Shown in pieces: positions 17,655-25,531 of a DNA stretch of 64,000 nt. A program made the translations under genes and the position numbers. Within the stretch, counting starts at the first letter, position 1; each line of letters starts with the position of its first letter. The notes beneath the pieces were generated by a model. It was not told the DNA's origin, searched no databases, and was given only the letters and a program-made list of their open reading frames with translations. The DNA is from Pseudomonadota bacterium (GTDB lineage: Bacteria > Myxococcota_A > UBA9042 > GCA-2863065). The stretch covers positions 1 through 64,000 of the forward strand of contig SXOO01000163.1 in the NCBI GenBank assembly GCA_005776725.1, given 5' to 3'.

Positions 17655-18577
17655 GCCGCGGCGCGCACATCCTGTCCCTCGCGGCCCGCCAGCTCACCTA
17701 CGGTGACGCCGGCGCCGCACTCGAGACCGTCCGCGGCCTCCTCACGGAGGACCCCAGCAACGCCACGGCGCACGCCTTGCTCGCCCAGATCCTGCTGTCC
17801 CAACGCCGGCTGCACGCGGCCGACATCGAGGCACGGCTGGCGCTCCAGTACGACCCCATGCTGCCCTACGCGCACGTGGTCCTCGGGCGTGTGGCGTTGT
17901 CCCAGCGGCGCTTTGGAGCCTCGGAGGAGAGCTTCCTCGCCGCTCACGCGCTCGCACCGGACGACGCAGCGCCCTTCCTCGGACGGGCCACGCTGCGCCG
18001 CCTCCAGCAGAGACGACGCGAGGTGGCGCCCCTACTCGAGGAGGCGTTGCGCCGGGAGCCGAACGACGCGCAGATCCACGCCGACCTCGCCGAGCACTAC
18101 GCCGACGTCGGCGACACGGGTCGCGCGTACACCAGCGCTCGGTCAGCCCTGGCGCTCACGGCGGAGTGCGCCGACGCCCACGTCGTGCTCGGCCGCCTGG
18201 AGCTCGGGGACGGGAACGTCGAGGCCGCCCGCGAAGGCGCCTGCGACGCGCTGCGCCTCGAGCCCAACAACGCCGGTGCCCTCCGGCTGCTCGCCGAGGT
18301 CAAGGCGCGCCAAAGCTGGGCGCTCGGCCTCTGGTGGCGCTTCTCGGCTGCCCTCGATCGGCTGGGCCCGGAGCGCAGCATCGGAGTACTGGTAGGGCTC
18401 TGGTTCGTGATCCAGCTGGCTACGACGTACTTCAAGTTCAACAAGGCGCCCACCGCCGCCACCGTTACGTCGTGGTCATTCCTGGCCTTCTGCGCGTATA
18501 CGTGGGTGGCCCCGGGGCTCTTCCACCGGTCGGTTCAGCGAGAGCTGGGCGCTGTGAAGAGCCTCAAGGACTTCTAA
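17651..18577 (+). CDS. TPR protein with C-terminal membrane segments
   Basis: This 308-residue protein starts at GTG 17651, overlapping the previous stop as GTGA. The longer open frame upstream is out-of-frame sequence of the preceding gene. Residues 1-210 are tetratricopeptide-like helical pairs (ALETVRGLLTEDPSNATAHALL, AHVVLGRVALSQRRFGASEESF, AHVVLGRLELGDGNVEAAREGA). After a positively charged stretch there are two hydrophobic segments (IGVLVGLWFVIQLATTYF and VTSWSFLAFCAYTWVAPGLF), so the TPR part is probably cytoplasmic and membrane-tethered. It is a likely adaptor for the AAA ATPase encoded two genes upstream. The exact role is unknown. Confidence 0.8.
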   Translation: MSRGAHILSLAARQLTYGDAGAALETVRGLLTEDPSNATAHALLAQILLSQRRLHAADIEARLALQYDPMLPYAHVVLGRVALSQRRFGASEESFLAAHALAPDDAAPFLGRATLRRLQQRRREVAPLLEEALRREPNDAQIHADLAEHYADVGDTGRAYTSARSALALTAECADAHVVLGRLELGDGNVEAAREGACDALRLEPNNAGALRLLAEVKARQSWALGLWWRFSAALDRLGPERSIGVLVGLWFVIQLATTYFKFNKAPTAATVTSWSFLAFCAYTWVAPGLFHRSVQRELGAVKSLKDF

Positions 18578-18648
18578 CCCCCGCCCGCGGGAACAAGCGC
18601 CCCCGTCCTGTGGTAGGACTGAGTTGGCCTGCGATCTCTGAGGTAGCC

Positions 18649-20190
18649 GTGGACGTCCTTCTCCTTCAGCCCCCAAAGCACTACTGGCCGTTCGTCTCCG
18701 CGGACGACAACTTCGTCGTGCCGCAGGGCCTCATCTACCTGGCGGCGCACGCTCGTCTGAGCGGACTCACCGTCGGGGTCATCGACTGCAACCCGATCAA
18801 GATGGGGTTCCGGTCGCTCTACGACTTCGTCGCCGAGCACAAGCCAAAGGTCGTGGGCATCGGTGAGAACCACGCCCTGTACTCCCACGAGGCGTTCAAG
18901 ACGTTCCGCATGGTCAAGGAGGCCTCGCCGGACACGCTGACGGTCGCGGGCGGCGCCCACTTCGCCCATCTCTATCAGGCAGCCCTGCTCGACCCGGCGC
19001 TCGACTACGTCGTCTTCGGCGAAGGCGAGCTCACGTTCACCGAGCTCTGCCAGCGCATCGCCGGGCACACGGGCGCGGGCCGCCCGGACGTGACCGACAT
19101 CCTGGGCGTGGGGTATTGCGAAGACGGCGTCGTGAAGTCCACGGGCTCGCGACCGCTGATCCGCGACCTCGACGACCTCCCGATCCCGGCCTACGACCTC
19201 CTCCCGATGGAGCTCTACGGCACCAGCAAGTACCTGTTCAGCCCGGGTGGCGCCACGATCCAGCATAGCCGCGGGTGCACCCTGTCCTGCTCGTTCTGCG
19301 CGTGGTGGACCATGATGGCGAACCGCAAGGAGAACGAGGACGGCACCGTCACGCTCACGCCCCGGTGGCGAACGTTCAGCGTGCCGCGGCACCTCGAGGA
19401 GGTCGAGCTGCTGGTCAAGCGCTACAACAAGCGCTGCATGATGTACGTGGACGAGTCCTGGAACATCAGCCCCAAGTTCAACCTCGAGTTCTCCGAAGAG
19501 GTTGTGAAGCGCGGGCTGGACATCAAGTGGTTCGCGTTCATGCGCGCCGACGCCATGCTCCGAGACTATGAGACCGGGGTGCTCGGGAAGATGGTCGAGG
19601 CTGGTATGGCGCACATCTGCATCGGCGTGGAGCGCGCGGAAGATAGCGACCTCCAGGCGTGGAACAAACACCGTTACAGCACCTCACAAACCCGCCGCGT
19701 CTTCCAGATCCTGAAGGACGAGTACCCCCAGGTCTTCCGACAGGGCACGTTCATCGTGGGTGTCCGCGACGAGACCCCCGACACGATGTGGCAGCAGGCC
19801 GAGCTCGCAAAGAACCTGGGACTGGACTACCCGGCCTTCCACCCGGTCACACCGGTACCCGGCACCGTGGTCTACGAAGAGGCCAAGGCGCAGCAGCTCA
19901 TCGAGCTGGACGACTTCAAGAAGTTCGACTGGATGACGCCCGTGATGAGCTCCAAGTACATGACGCGCGACGAGATCGCCTGGCAGATCTATGAGATGAA
20001 CAAGACGCTCGTCACCCCCGAGTGGCTGCTGAAGGGCCTCACCGACGCCACGCCGTACCGCCGCTCGATGTATCTCTGGTGGGCCAAGGTAGCGGCCAAC
20101 ATGGCGCTGGATCAGCTGAAGCGCCTCGTCAATCCGCTCAACTCTCTGGACCACACGAACCTCGTGAAGCCGGTTTGGTACGACCACTAG
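18649..20190 (+). CDS. B12-binding-domain radical SAM protein
   Basis: This is a 513-residue enzyme. GTG 18649, preceded by TGAGGT, gives MDVLLLQPPKHYWPF, the usual opening of a cobalamin-binding domain, which extends to about residue 150 (TLTVAGGAHFAHL, VFGEGELTF). The radical SAM core follows with CTLSCSFC, a CX3CX2C 4Fe-4S ligand set at about residues 210, 214 and 217. A further segment, MAHICIGVERAED, is typical of the BchE/methyltransferase-like group. Members carry out cyclisations, methylations or ring rearrangements on natural products, tetrapyrroles or lipids; the substrate cannot be read from sequence. The C-terminus holds a mildly hydrophobic helix (YLWWAKVAANMAL). It stands 71 bases after the TPR gene and may have its own promoter. 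Confidence 0.85.
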   Translation: MDVLLLQPPKHYWPFVSADDNFVVPQGLIYLAAHARLSGLTVGVIDCNPIKMGFRSLYDFVAEHKPKVVGIGENHALYSHEAFKTFRMVKEASPDTLTVAGGAHFAHLYQAALLDPALDYVVFGEGELTFTELCQRIAGHTGAGRPDVTDILGVGYCEDGVVKSTGSRPLIRDLDDLPIPAYDLLPMELYGTSKYLFSPGGATIQHSRGCTLSCSFCAWWTMMANRKENEDGTVTLTPRWRTFSVPRHLEEVELLVKRYNKRCMMYVDESWNISPKFNLEFSEEVVKRGLDIKWFAFMRADAMLRDYETGVLGKMVEAGMAHICIGVERAEDSDLQAWNKHRYSTSQTRRVFQILKDEYPQVFRQGTFIVGVRDETPDTMWQQAELAKNLGLDYPAFHPVTPVPGTVVYEEAKAQQLIELDDFKKFDWMTPVMSSKYMTRDEIAWQIYEMNKTLVTPEWLLKGLTDATPYRRSMYLWWAKVAANMALDQLKRLVNPLNSLDHTNLVKPVWYDH

Positions 20191-20261
20191 CGGCTCCGGT
20201 TCCCCAGGGGTCGGTTAGAGGCCACGCACCACCCACTTCTCGGGTGACGCATCCACACCGC

Positions 20262-20957
20262 TCAGAAGCGCCAGAAGACGTCCACGACGGGCCATACACA
20301 AGGCGCGGCCCAGTCGTTCGGGCACGCCGCGACGGCCCCCGACTCGAGCCCGAGCGGGAACTCTCCGTAGGCCACACCGCCAGCCACGTGGAGCGCGCCG
20401 AAGCTGTGCACATACGTCAGGTGCGCGGAGGGCGCCTTGAGCCCGGCCTCCCGACCGACTTGGACGCCGCCCTGCAGCTGGAGGAACGAGCTGGGCGAGA
20501 TCACCCAACCGATGGTGACCGCCCCATCGAAGTCGTCGTCGTCGGGGTTGACGTCACGCTGGTAGCCGACTCGCGCCGTGAGCACGACCCCGCCACCGAC
20601 CTCGACGCTGGTGAGGAGGCCGGCGTCGACGTGTCCCAGGGGGCGGCGGTGATCTCCGCCCACGGTGTCTTCCGTGGGGACGGTGCCCGCACCGCCGAAG
20701 GCCGCCGAAACCCGCACGCCGGAACCCTCGAAGAGCCGCCACCGGAACGCAGCGTTAGGCGTGAGGAGGGCCCAATTGACGGGGTGTATGAACATCGTGA
20801 GGGCGTCGTTCACGCCGTAGCCGATGGGGGAGAACAGGCCCACGAGCAGCTCACCTTGCTCCAGGGTCTGGGCGGTGCCCAGGACCACCTCGCCCACCTG
20901 GTCGAACGTCGCTTGCGCGGGGCTCGTGAGCAGCAGGAGGGCGGCGAGCCGCCTCAC
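20262..20957 (-). CDS. Putative small outer-membrane beta-barrel protein
   Basis: This 231-residue protein starts at GTG 20957, overlapping the trmL stop as GTGA. A short signal peptide (MRRLAALLLLTSPAQA) precedes alternating hydrophobic strands with aromatic girdles, such as GELLVGLFSPIGYGV, VVLTARVGYQRDV, AVTIGWVISPSSFLQLQ and LHVAGGVAYGEFPLG. It ends with VFWRF, an aromatic C-terminus as in outer-membrane barrels. The pattern suggests an 8-10 stranded barrel. I do not recognise a specific family. It is last in the minus-strand run from 25418. Confidence 0.65.
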   Translation of the reverse strand: MRRLAALLLLTSPAQATFDQVGEVVLGTAQTLEQGELLVGLFSPIGYGVNDALTMFIHPVNWALLTPNAAFRWRLFEGSGVRVSAAFGGAGTVPTEDTVGGDHRRPLGHVDAGLLTSVEVGGGVVLTARVGYQRDVNPDDDDFDGAVTIGWVISPSSFLQLQGGVQVGREAGLKAPSAHLTYVHSFGALHVAGGVAYGEFPLGLESGAVAACPNDWAAPCVWPVVDVFWRF

Positions 20958-21400
20958 GCGAGCGCCTGGCGCTGCGCCTCGTAGGCGACGACCGAGACGG
21001 CGTTTGCCAGGTTGAGGCTGCGGATCTTGGTGTTGTGGGGCACGGTGAGCTGCCGGTCGGGGAACCGAGAGATGACCGAGGGCGGCAGCCCGTCGGCCTC
21101 ACGACCGAAGATCAAGAGGTCATCGGGGCCGTACCGGACATCCCAGAACGAGCGCGTCCCCCGGGCGGTGAACAGCCAGACCGGGCTCTCGGGAAACGCG
21201 GCCAGGAGCGCGTGGAAGGACTCGTGGACGGTGAGGCGGATGCTGGGCCAATAGTCGAGCCCCGCCCGCTTCAAGTACTTGTCCTCGAGGGAGAAGCCGA
21301 GCGGCTTCACGAGGTGGAGCTCGAGGTCGAGCCCGGCGCACAGGCGCCCGATGTTGCCGCTATTCTGCGGGATCTGCGGCTCGACCAGCACGATGTGCAT
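20954..21400 (-). CDS. trmL: tRNA (cytidine(34)-2'-O)-methyltransferase
   Basis: This 148-residue SPOUT-class methyltransferase modifies the 2'-O of the wobble nucleotide of certain leucine tRNAs in E. coli. The opening MHIVLVEPQIPQNSGNIGRL, the segment DKYLKRAGLDYW, motif 2 FGREADGLP and motif 3 NLANAVSVVAYEA form the expected knotted-fold signature and match TrmL in order and spacing. Length is typical. It begins three bases after the cytochrome gene stop and overlaps the downstream outer-membrane protein, so this housekeeping RNA enzyme is embedded in an envelope operon. Confidence 0.93.
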   Translation of the reverse strand: MHIVLVEPQIPQNSGNIGRLCAGLDLELHLVKPLGFSLEDKYLKRAGLDYWPSIRLTVHESFHALLAAFPESPVWLFTARGTRSFWDVRYGPDDLLIFGREADGLPPSVISRFPDRQLTVPHNTKIRSLNLANAVSVVAYEAQRQALA

Positions 21401-21403
21401 CGC

Positions 21404-22804
21404 TCAGTCCCCGAGGCCGTGACCCGGCACCAGCAAGCGCTTCTTGTAGGCGTCGTAGTCGAAGCGCGTGGAGTGCTTCGGGTTGTGACACGTGCGGCAG
21501 GTGCTCTCCGGCACTTCGCGCTGAATGTGGGCCGCCTCGGACGACTCCGCATGGAGGCTCCCCGGGCCGTGGCAGCTCTCGCACTGAACGTCGTGGAGGC
21601 CGTCGAGCTTCTTGATGCTGCTGCCCCCGGGCCGCATGAAGCCCGTGACGTGGCAGGAGACGCAGTAGATGTCGAAGGTCTTCTTGTCTTCGACGATGGT
21701 CTCCCAGGCGTCGTGGTGGCGGTCCTTCTCCCAGAAGGCGCGGGTCTCCTCGTGGCACTCGAGGCACTTCTCCACGCCCACGTAACCCGCCTCCCCAGCC
21801 GCGGGGGGCACGGGGTCGCTGGCGGTCGCCATGTTGATCTGTTCGAGGTCGGCATCGAAGCGATCCATGAGGGACGCAATGGTGGGCTCGCGCGGGAGGT
21901 CCCAGCCCACCGGCGTGAGGCTCCAGCGCAGCGTGCTCGAGCCTTTCGGCGCGGGTTCGCCGGGGAACTCCGCGGCCAGGGGTCCGCCTGTCATCACCAC
22001 CTCGAGGCGGCCGACCTGCCCTCCCTGAACGAACGACTGCACGAGGTAGGTGGGCGCACCGCCCGGCCCGAGCGGCTCGACCTCGTCTGACACGATCGCG
22101 TCGAGCCCCTGCCCTGCGGCGACGAGCACGTCGACCCCGAGGCCCTCGCGAAGCGTGCGCTTGGCACCGCGGAGGCCCAGCGAGCTGAGCGCCACGATCA
22201 GCACGGCCCCGCCCTGCCGGAGCGCGTCGGCCTCGGCGCGAGCCGCGGGGCCGGGTGGGCTCCCGCCGGACGCCTCGGGGATGAGACCCAGAACGCCGAC
22301 CTTCACACCGCGCACGTCGAGCACGATTGAGCGCCGCGTGCCGGCGACCCACGGCGCAGTAGGCGGCGGGTTGGTGACGATGATGGGGATACCGACGCCC
22401 GGTAGCGCCTTCGCCAGCCACTCGGGCTGCTGTAGATCGCTGGGCCCAACGGTGGCCGCGGCGACGCCCATGAAGCGCAGCGCCTCGCCCACGGCCGTGG
22501 TCTTCGCGTCGATCTGCGGCCGCAGGAAGTCGGGGATCCCCTCGTCGTCCAGGAGGAGATCTCCGGCGTGCAGGACAGGCGCCCCTGCAGCGCTGGCCCG
22601 GGCCAGCCTCAAGACCTCGGCAACGCGATCGACCCCGCCACGACGTAGGTCTGGCGAGCAGCCGCAGGGCTTCAAGGTGCCCCGCAGATCGCTGAACACG
22701 AAGAGCGTGGCCTCTCGCGGCCCCTCGTCGGGCGCGCGGTCGGGCGTAGACAGGCGGCCACACCCGAGCGCGAGCAGCACGCCCAGCCAGGTGAGGCGGG
22801 TCAT
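21404..22804 (-). CDS. Tetraheme c-type cytochrome lipoprotein with nucleotidase-like N-terminal domain
   Basis: This 466-residue lipoprotein starts at ATG 22804, overlapping the upstream stop (TGATG). The signal is MTRLTWLGVLLALGC. Residues 30-330 resemble the calcineurin-like part of 5'-nucleotidases: FVFSDLRGTLKPCGCSP, LHAGDLLLDD, and ANP-type core segments. The usual first metal motif DxH reads D-L-R, so catalysis may be lost. CGCSPDLRRGG is a motif seen when this domain is joined to cytochromes. Residues 340-440 hold four CxxCH haem sites: CLECH, CVSCH, CESCH and CRTCH. It is probably a periplasm-facing electron carrier. Extra His residues nearby could be distal haem ligands. Confidence 0.85.
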   Translation of the reverse strand: MTRLTWLGVLLALGCGRLSTPDRAPDEGPREATLFVFSDLRGTLKPCGCSPDLRRGGVDRVAEVLRLARASAAGAPVLHAGDLLLDDEGIPDFLRPQIDAKTTAVGEALRFMGVAAATVGPSDLQQPEWLAKALPGVGIPIIVTNPPPTAPWVAGTRRSIVLDVRGVKVGVLGLIPEASGGSPPGPAARAEADALRQGGAVLIVALSSLGLRGAKRTLREGLGVDVLVAAGQGLDAIVSDEVEPLGPGGAPTYLVQSFVQGGQVGRLEVVMTGGPLAAEFPGEPAPKGSSTLRWSLTPVGWDLPREPTIASLMDRFDADLEQINMATASDPVPPAAGEAGYVGVEKCLECHEETRAFWEKDRHHDAWETIVEDKKTFDIYCVSCHVTGFMRPGGSSIKKLDGLHDVQCESCHGPGSLHAESSEAAHIQREVPESTCRTCHNPKHSTRFDYDAYKKRLLVPGHGLGD

Positions 22805-23892
22805 CAACGCGGCAGGGAGAAGGTGGTGCAAGCCCCGATCTGCTCGATGGTCGCGGCCGTCTTGGCCTTGGACCGGGTGGCGTAGACGTTGCTGACCACG
22901 AACGACTGTCCGCACATCGTGCCCCGCTTACCCACCTTCACGCCGTGGCGCTCACCGCGGTTGATGTAGAGCACCGTGCCATCCGGTGCTCGGGCCGTGT
23001 TGGAGATGGAGCCGGTGATCGGCCCCGTTGGGTCGATCGCGGGCTCGCCCACCACCACCACGCAGGCGCCAGAGGCGTCGCGGCGTTGGCCGGCGGGGCA
23101 CGGCTGAGGGCCGCCGCCCAGCTTGACGCACTTGCCGCCCTGACAGATCTCGCCGGGCTGGCACTTGCACTTGGGCGCGGAGGCAACGCACTGCCCGGTG
23201 CGCCGGTTGCAGACATACCCCGTCTTGCAGCTCGGCTTGCACTCCTTGAGGACCTTGATGCACTCGCCGGTGGCGGCCTCGCAGACGTAGCCGCGCTTCT
23301 TCTGGCAGCTGTCGTCGCACTGGTACTTACACTCGCCGTCGTCGCAGAGCTCCCCGGCCTCCTCGTCGCACTCGGGGTCGCACTCCTTGACCTTGCGCTT
23401 GCACTTGCCTTCGACGCACTCCTCGTCGTCGTCGCACGACGCGCACGGGTCCACGGCCTTGAACTGCACCTGCGCCGAGTACCCGTAGCTGCCCTCGGTG
23501 ATCTCGAACTTCAGGTAGTACGGCTTCTGCGCCTTGAGCTTGAACTCGAGATCGTACTTCGGGATGGTCGGGTCCACGGGGCGCTGGTCCAAGACCCGCG
23601 CCTCGTCGTCGTACAGCGTGATCACGCCCTTGAGATCGTGCTTCTCGAACGCCGTGCCCAGCCGGAACTCCACGGTGGCCATGGCGTCCTTGAAGTACTT
23701 GACCTCCTTGCAGTCGGATCGGTCACCCGCTTTGTGGTTGAGCTCGTCCTTGATCGCCACGCCCGGGGGCAGCGGCTTGGCGGACGTGCAGGTCTCGTCA
23801 TCGTCCGTGTACTTGTACGGAGTACACCCGGCGCCGGCGGCGACGAGGCCAAAGAGGACAAGCGCGAGCGCGAGGAGGCGGGTGCTGACCAC
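22804..23892 (-). CDS. Cys-rich lipoprotein of unknown function
   Basis: This 362-residue lipoprotein starts at GTG 23892, with GGGAG about six bases upstream; the longer frame adds a non-signal leader. The signal ends at GLVAAGAGC. Residues 30-150 form a soluble beta-rich domain (TVEFRLGTAFEKHDLKGVI, YYLKFEITEGSYGYSAQVQF). Residues 155-270 are a ladder of EGF-like or eukaryotic-like Cys units (CDDDEECVEGKC, CDPECDEEAGELC, CQPGEICQGGKC). The last 60 residues (LYINRGERHGVKVGKRGTMC through TFSLPR) resemble compact beta domains found at the C-terminus of some envelope proteins such as FlgT, though I would not assign this. It is coupled to the cytochrome gene by stop/start overlap. Confidence 0.75.
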   Translation of the reverse strand: MVSTRLLALALVLFGLVAAGAGCTPYKYTDDDETCTSAKPLPPGVAIKDELNHKAGDRSDCKEVKYFKDAMATVEFRLGTAFEKHDLKGVITLYDDEARVLDQRPVDPTIPKYDLEFKLKAQKPYYLKFEITEGSYGYSAQVQFKAVDPCASCDDDEECVEGKCKRKVKECDPECDEEAGELCDDGECKYQCDDSCQKKRGYVCEAATGECIKVLKECKPSCKTGYVCNRRTGQCVASAPKCKCQPGEICQGGKCVKLGGGPQPCPAGQRRDASGACVVVVGEPAIDPTGPITGSISNTARAPDGTVLYINRGERHGVKVGKRGTMCGQSFVVSNVYATRSKAKTAATIEQIGACTTFSLPR

Positions 23893-24020
23893 TAGAGGGC
23901 TCCCTGGTCGTTGGGTCGCGGGGGACACCTGCGAGAAACGGCGCGCGGGCGCGGAGAAGTCCCGCGACGTAACGCCTGGGTGGTTTACCACTGGCAAGCG
24001 ACCGCGGGAAGTTGACGCCG

Positions 24021-25418
24021 CTACTTGTCGCAGTCGTGCAAGATCGTGAGGTCGTCGAAGCGGTGGTAGTTGTAGTAGTAGCCCGTGCTCCCTGAGAAGA
24101 ACACGTAGCCACCGCGGAACTCGAAGTCCGGGACCTCCGTGTCCACGACCACGGCCCCGTCGTACCAGACCTTGATGTGGGTGGCGGCGATGTCCACCCG
24201 CACGCTGTGCCAGCTGAGATCCTCCACGTTGCCGATGTCGTAGTAGGCGATGGAGGCGGACGGGTCGAGGCCCTGGGTGAGCTCGATGTGGTCCGCCCCG
24301 GTCGGGTCGGAGTGGTACTCGGCGCCGTTCAGAATGTTCTGCCAGGTGTCGATCTCCACGGTGAAGGCGTCGCCGGTGAACGCGCCGTAGGGACCACCAG
24401 CCCCATAGCCGAGTCCCCCACCGCCCTCTCCGGCGACGATCCAGCTCTGCATGTCTGCTAGCGAGTCGGCCTTCATGAAGGTGGCCGCGAAGCCGTCAGC
24501 GCCGTTCGAGTCGCCGCCCCCGCCGGTGGAGAAGCGGAACCGAATGGAGACGCTGCCCGGCGCGACCTGCGGCTGAGTGCTGTAGATGGCCCCCTTGCGA
24601 CCCTGGAAGAGCCCGGTCATCTCGAGCCAGCCGCCGGGGTCCCAGTACGCGTCGGATGCGGTGAGCCAGACAGCCGCGTCCAGGCCGGTGTCGAAGTTCT
24701 CGGACACCTTCTCGGCGCAGAGCCGGACTGGCGACTCCGCGAGGCCGCCCTCGCACGGCGTGCCGTTGGAGTGCACCACGATGGCGGTGAGCGTGCTCAG
24801 CCCCGGCTCGCCGATGAGGCCGGTCCACGAGCTGCTGCCGTCGCCGCCAATCGGGCTCTGGCCGATCAGCGGCCCGCCGCCGAGGCTCCACTCCACGATG
24901 TAGTCCCCCGGCAGCTCGCCGGCGGGCAGCGTCACGTTGGCCGACAGCGTGACGGCTTCGGCCACGGCGTAGAAGTCGGAGCTCGATGGCGCGGTGATGG
25001 CGAGGCTGGCGGTGCAGGTGAACGGAGGACCCGCGTCCGGGACATCGGGCACCACCGGCACGTCCGGGGTCTCGGGCGCCACGTCCGGCGTGGGCTCTAT
25101 GTCTTCGACCCCGACGTCGGGGACCTCCTCGACGTCCGGCGCCGCCGGCACGTCCGGCACCGCGGGGACGTCCTCTGCAGTCACGTCGTGCGCCGGGACG
25201 TCCTCGACCGCCACGACGTCAGGCTCGCCCTGCGGGACATCGGCCTCGGGACTCGGCAGCTCTTCGTCGGATACATCGCTCCCGGGGGGCTCGCCCACAT
25301 CGGCGCTGGGTGAGTCGGAGTCGCCGCCCGCACTGTCCGCTAGTACGCCGGAGACCGCCTCCTCCGCGCTGCACCCGAGGACCAGAGCCCACAACACGCC
25401 ACTCTGCCGGAACCGCAT
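24021..25418 (-). CDS. Lipoprotein with Val/Pro/Asp linker and L-type-lectin-like domain
   Basis: This is a 465-residue protein. ATG 25418 gives MRFRQSGVLWALVLGC, a lipoprotein signal. Residues 20-130 are a low-complexity linker of Asp, Val, Pro and Glu (repeats such as DVPAVPDVPAAPDV). An Ig-like region follows (CTASLAITAPSSSDFYAVAE). The last 240 residues form a concanavalin-like jelly roll of the L-type lectin kind: VSENFDTGLDAAVW, DGFAATFMKADS, YGAFTGDAFTVEIDTWQN and a final YHRFDDLTILHDCDK. The family binds sugars, often with calcium, so carbohydrate binding at the cell surface is likely. It is the first gene of the minus-strand run and divergent from the sugar dehydrogenase fusion gene, which is consistent with a surface-glycan theme. 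Confidence 0.8.
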   Translation of the reverse strand: MRFRQSGVLWALVLGCSAEEAVSGVLADSAGGDSDSPSADVGEPPGSDVSDEELPSPEADVPQGEPDVVAVEDVPAHDVTAEDVPAVPDVPAAPDVEEVPDVGVEDIEPTPDVAPETPDVPVVPDVPDAGPPFTCTASLAITAPSSSDFYAVAEAVTLSANVTLPAGELPGDYIVEWSLGGGPLIGQSPIGGDGSSSWTGLIGEPGLSTLTAIVVHSNGTPCEGGLAESPVRLCAEKVSENFDTGLDAAVWLTASDAYWDPGGWLEMTGLFQGRKGAIYSTQPQVAPGSVSIRFRFSTGGGGDSNGADGFAATFMKADSLADMQSWIVAGEGGGGLGYGAGGPYGAFTGDAFTVEIDTWQNILNGAEYHSDPTGADHIELTQGLDPSASIAYYDIGNVEDLSWHSVRVDIAATHIKVWYDGAVVVDTEVPDFEFRGGYVFFSGSTGYYYNYHRFDDLTILHDCDK

Positions 25419-25531
25419 GCCCACCTCCGCTCGAACCCGCCTGTGCCCGCGCAAGCCTACGGCCTGCTCCTGCGCAACTCAACAGACAGGGCGTCCCGGT
25501 GTAGGCTCGGCGCCCTTCGAGAGGAGCCACG
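25419..25531. promoter_or_regulatory. Divergent intergenic region with strong RBS for the plus-strand gene
   Basis: These 113 bases separate the lectin-like lipoprotein gene from the sugar dehydrogenase fusion gene. GAGAGGAG at 25519-25526 sits five bases before ATG 25532 and fixes that start. No confident promoter hexamers could be picked out. Confidence 0.45.
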
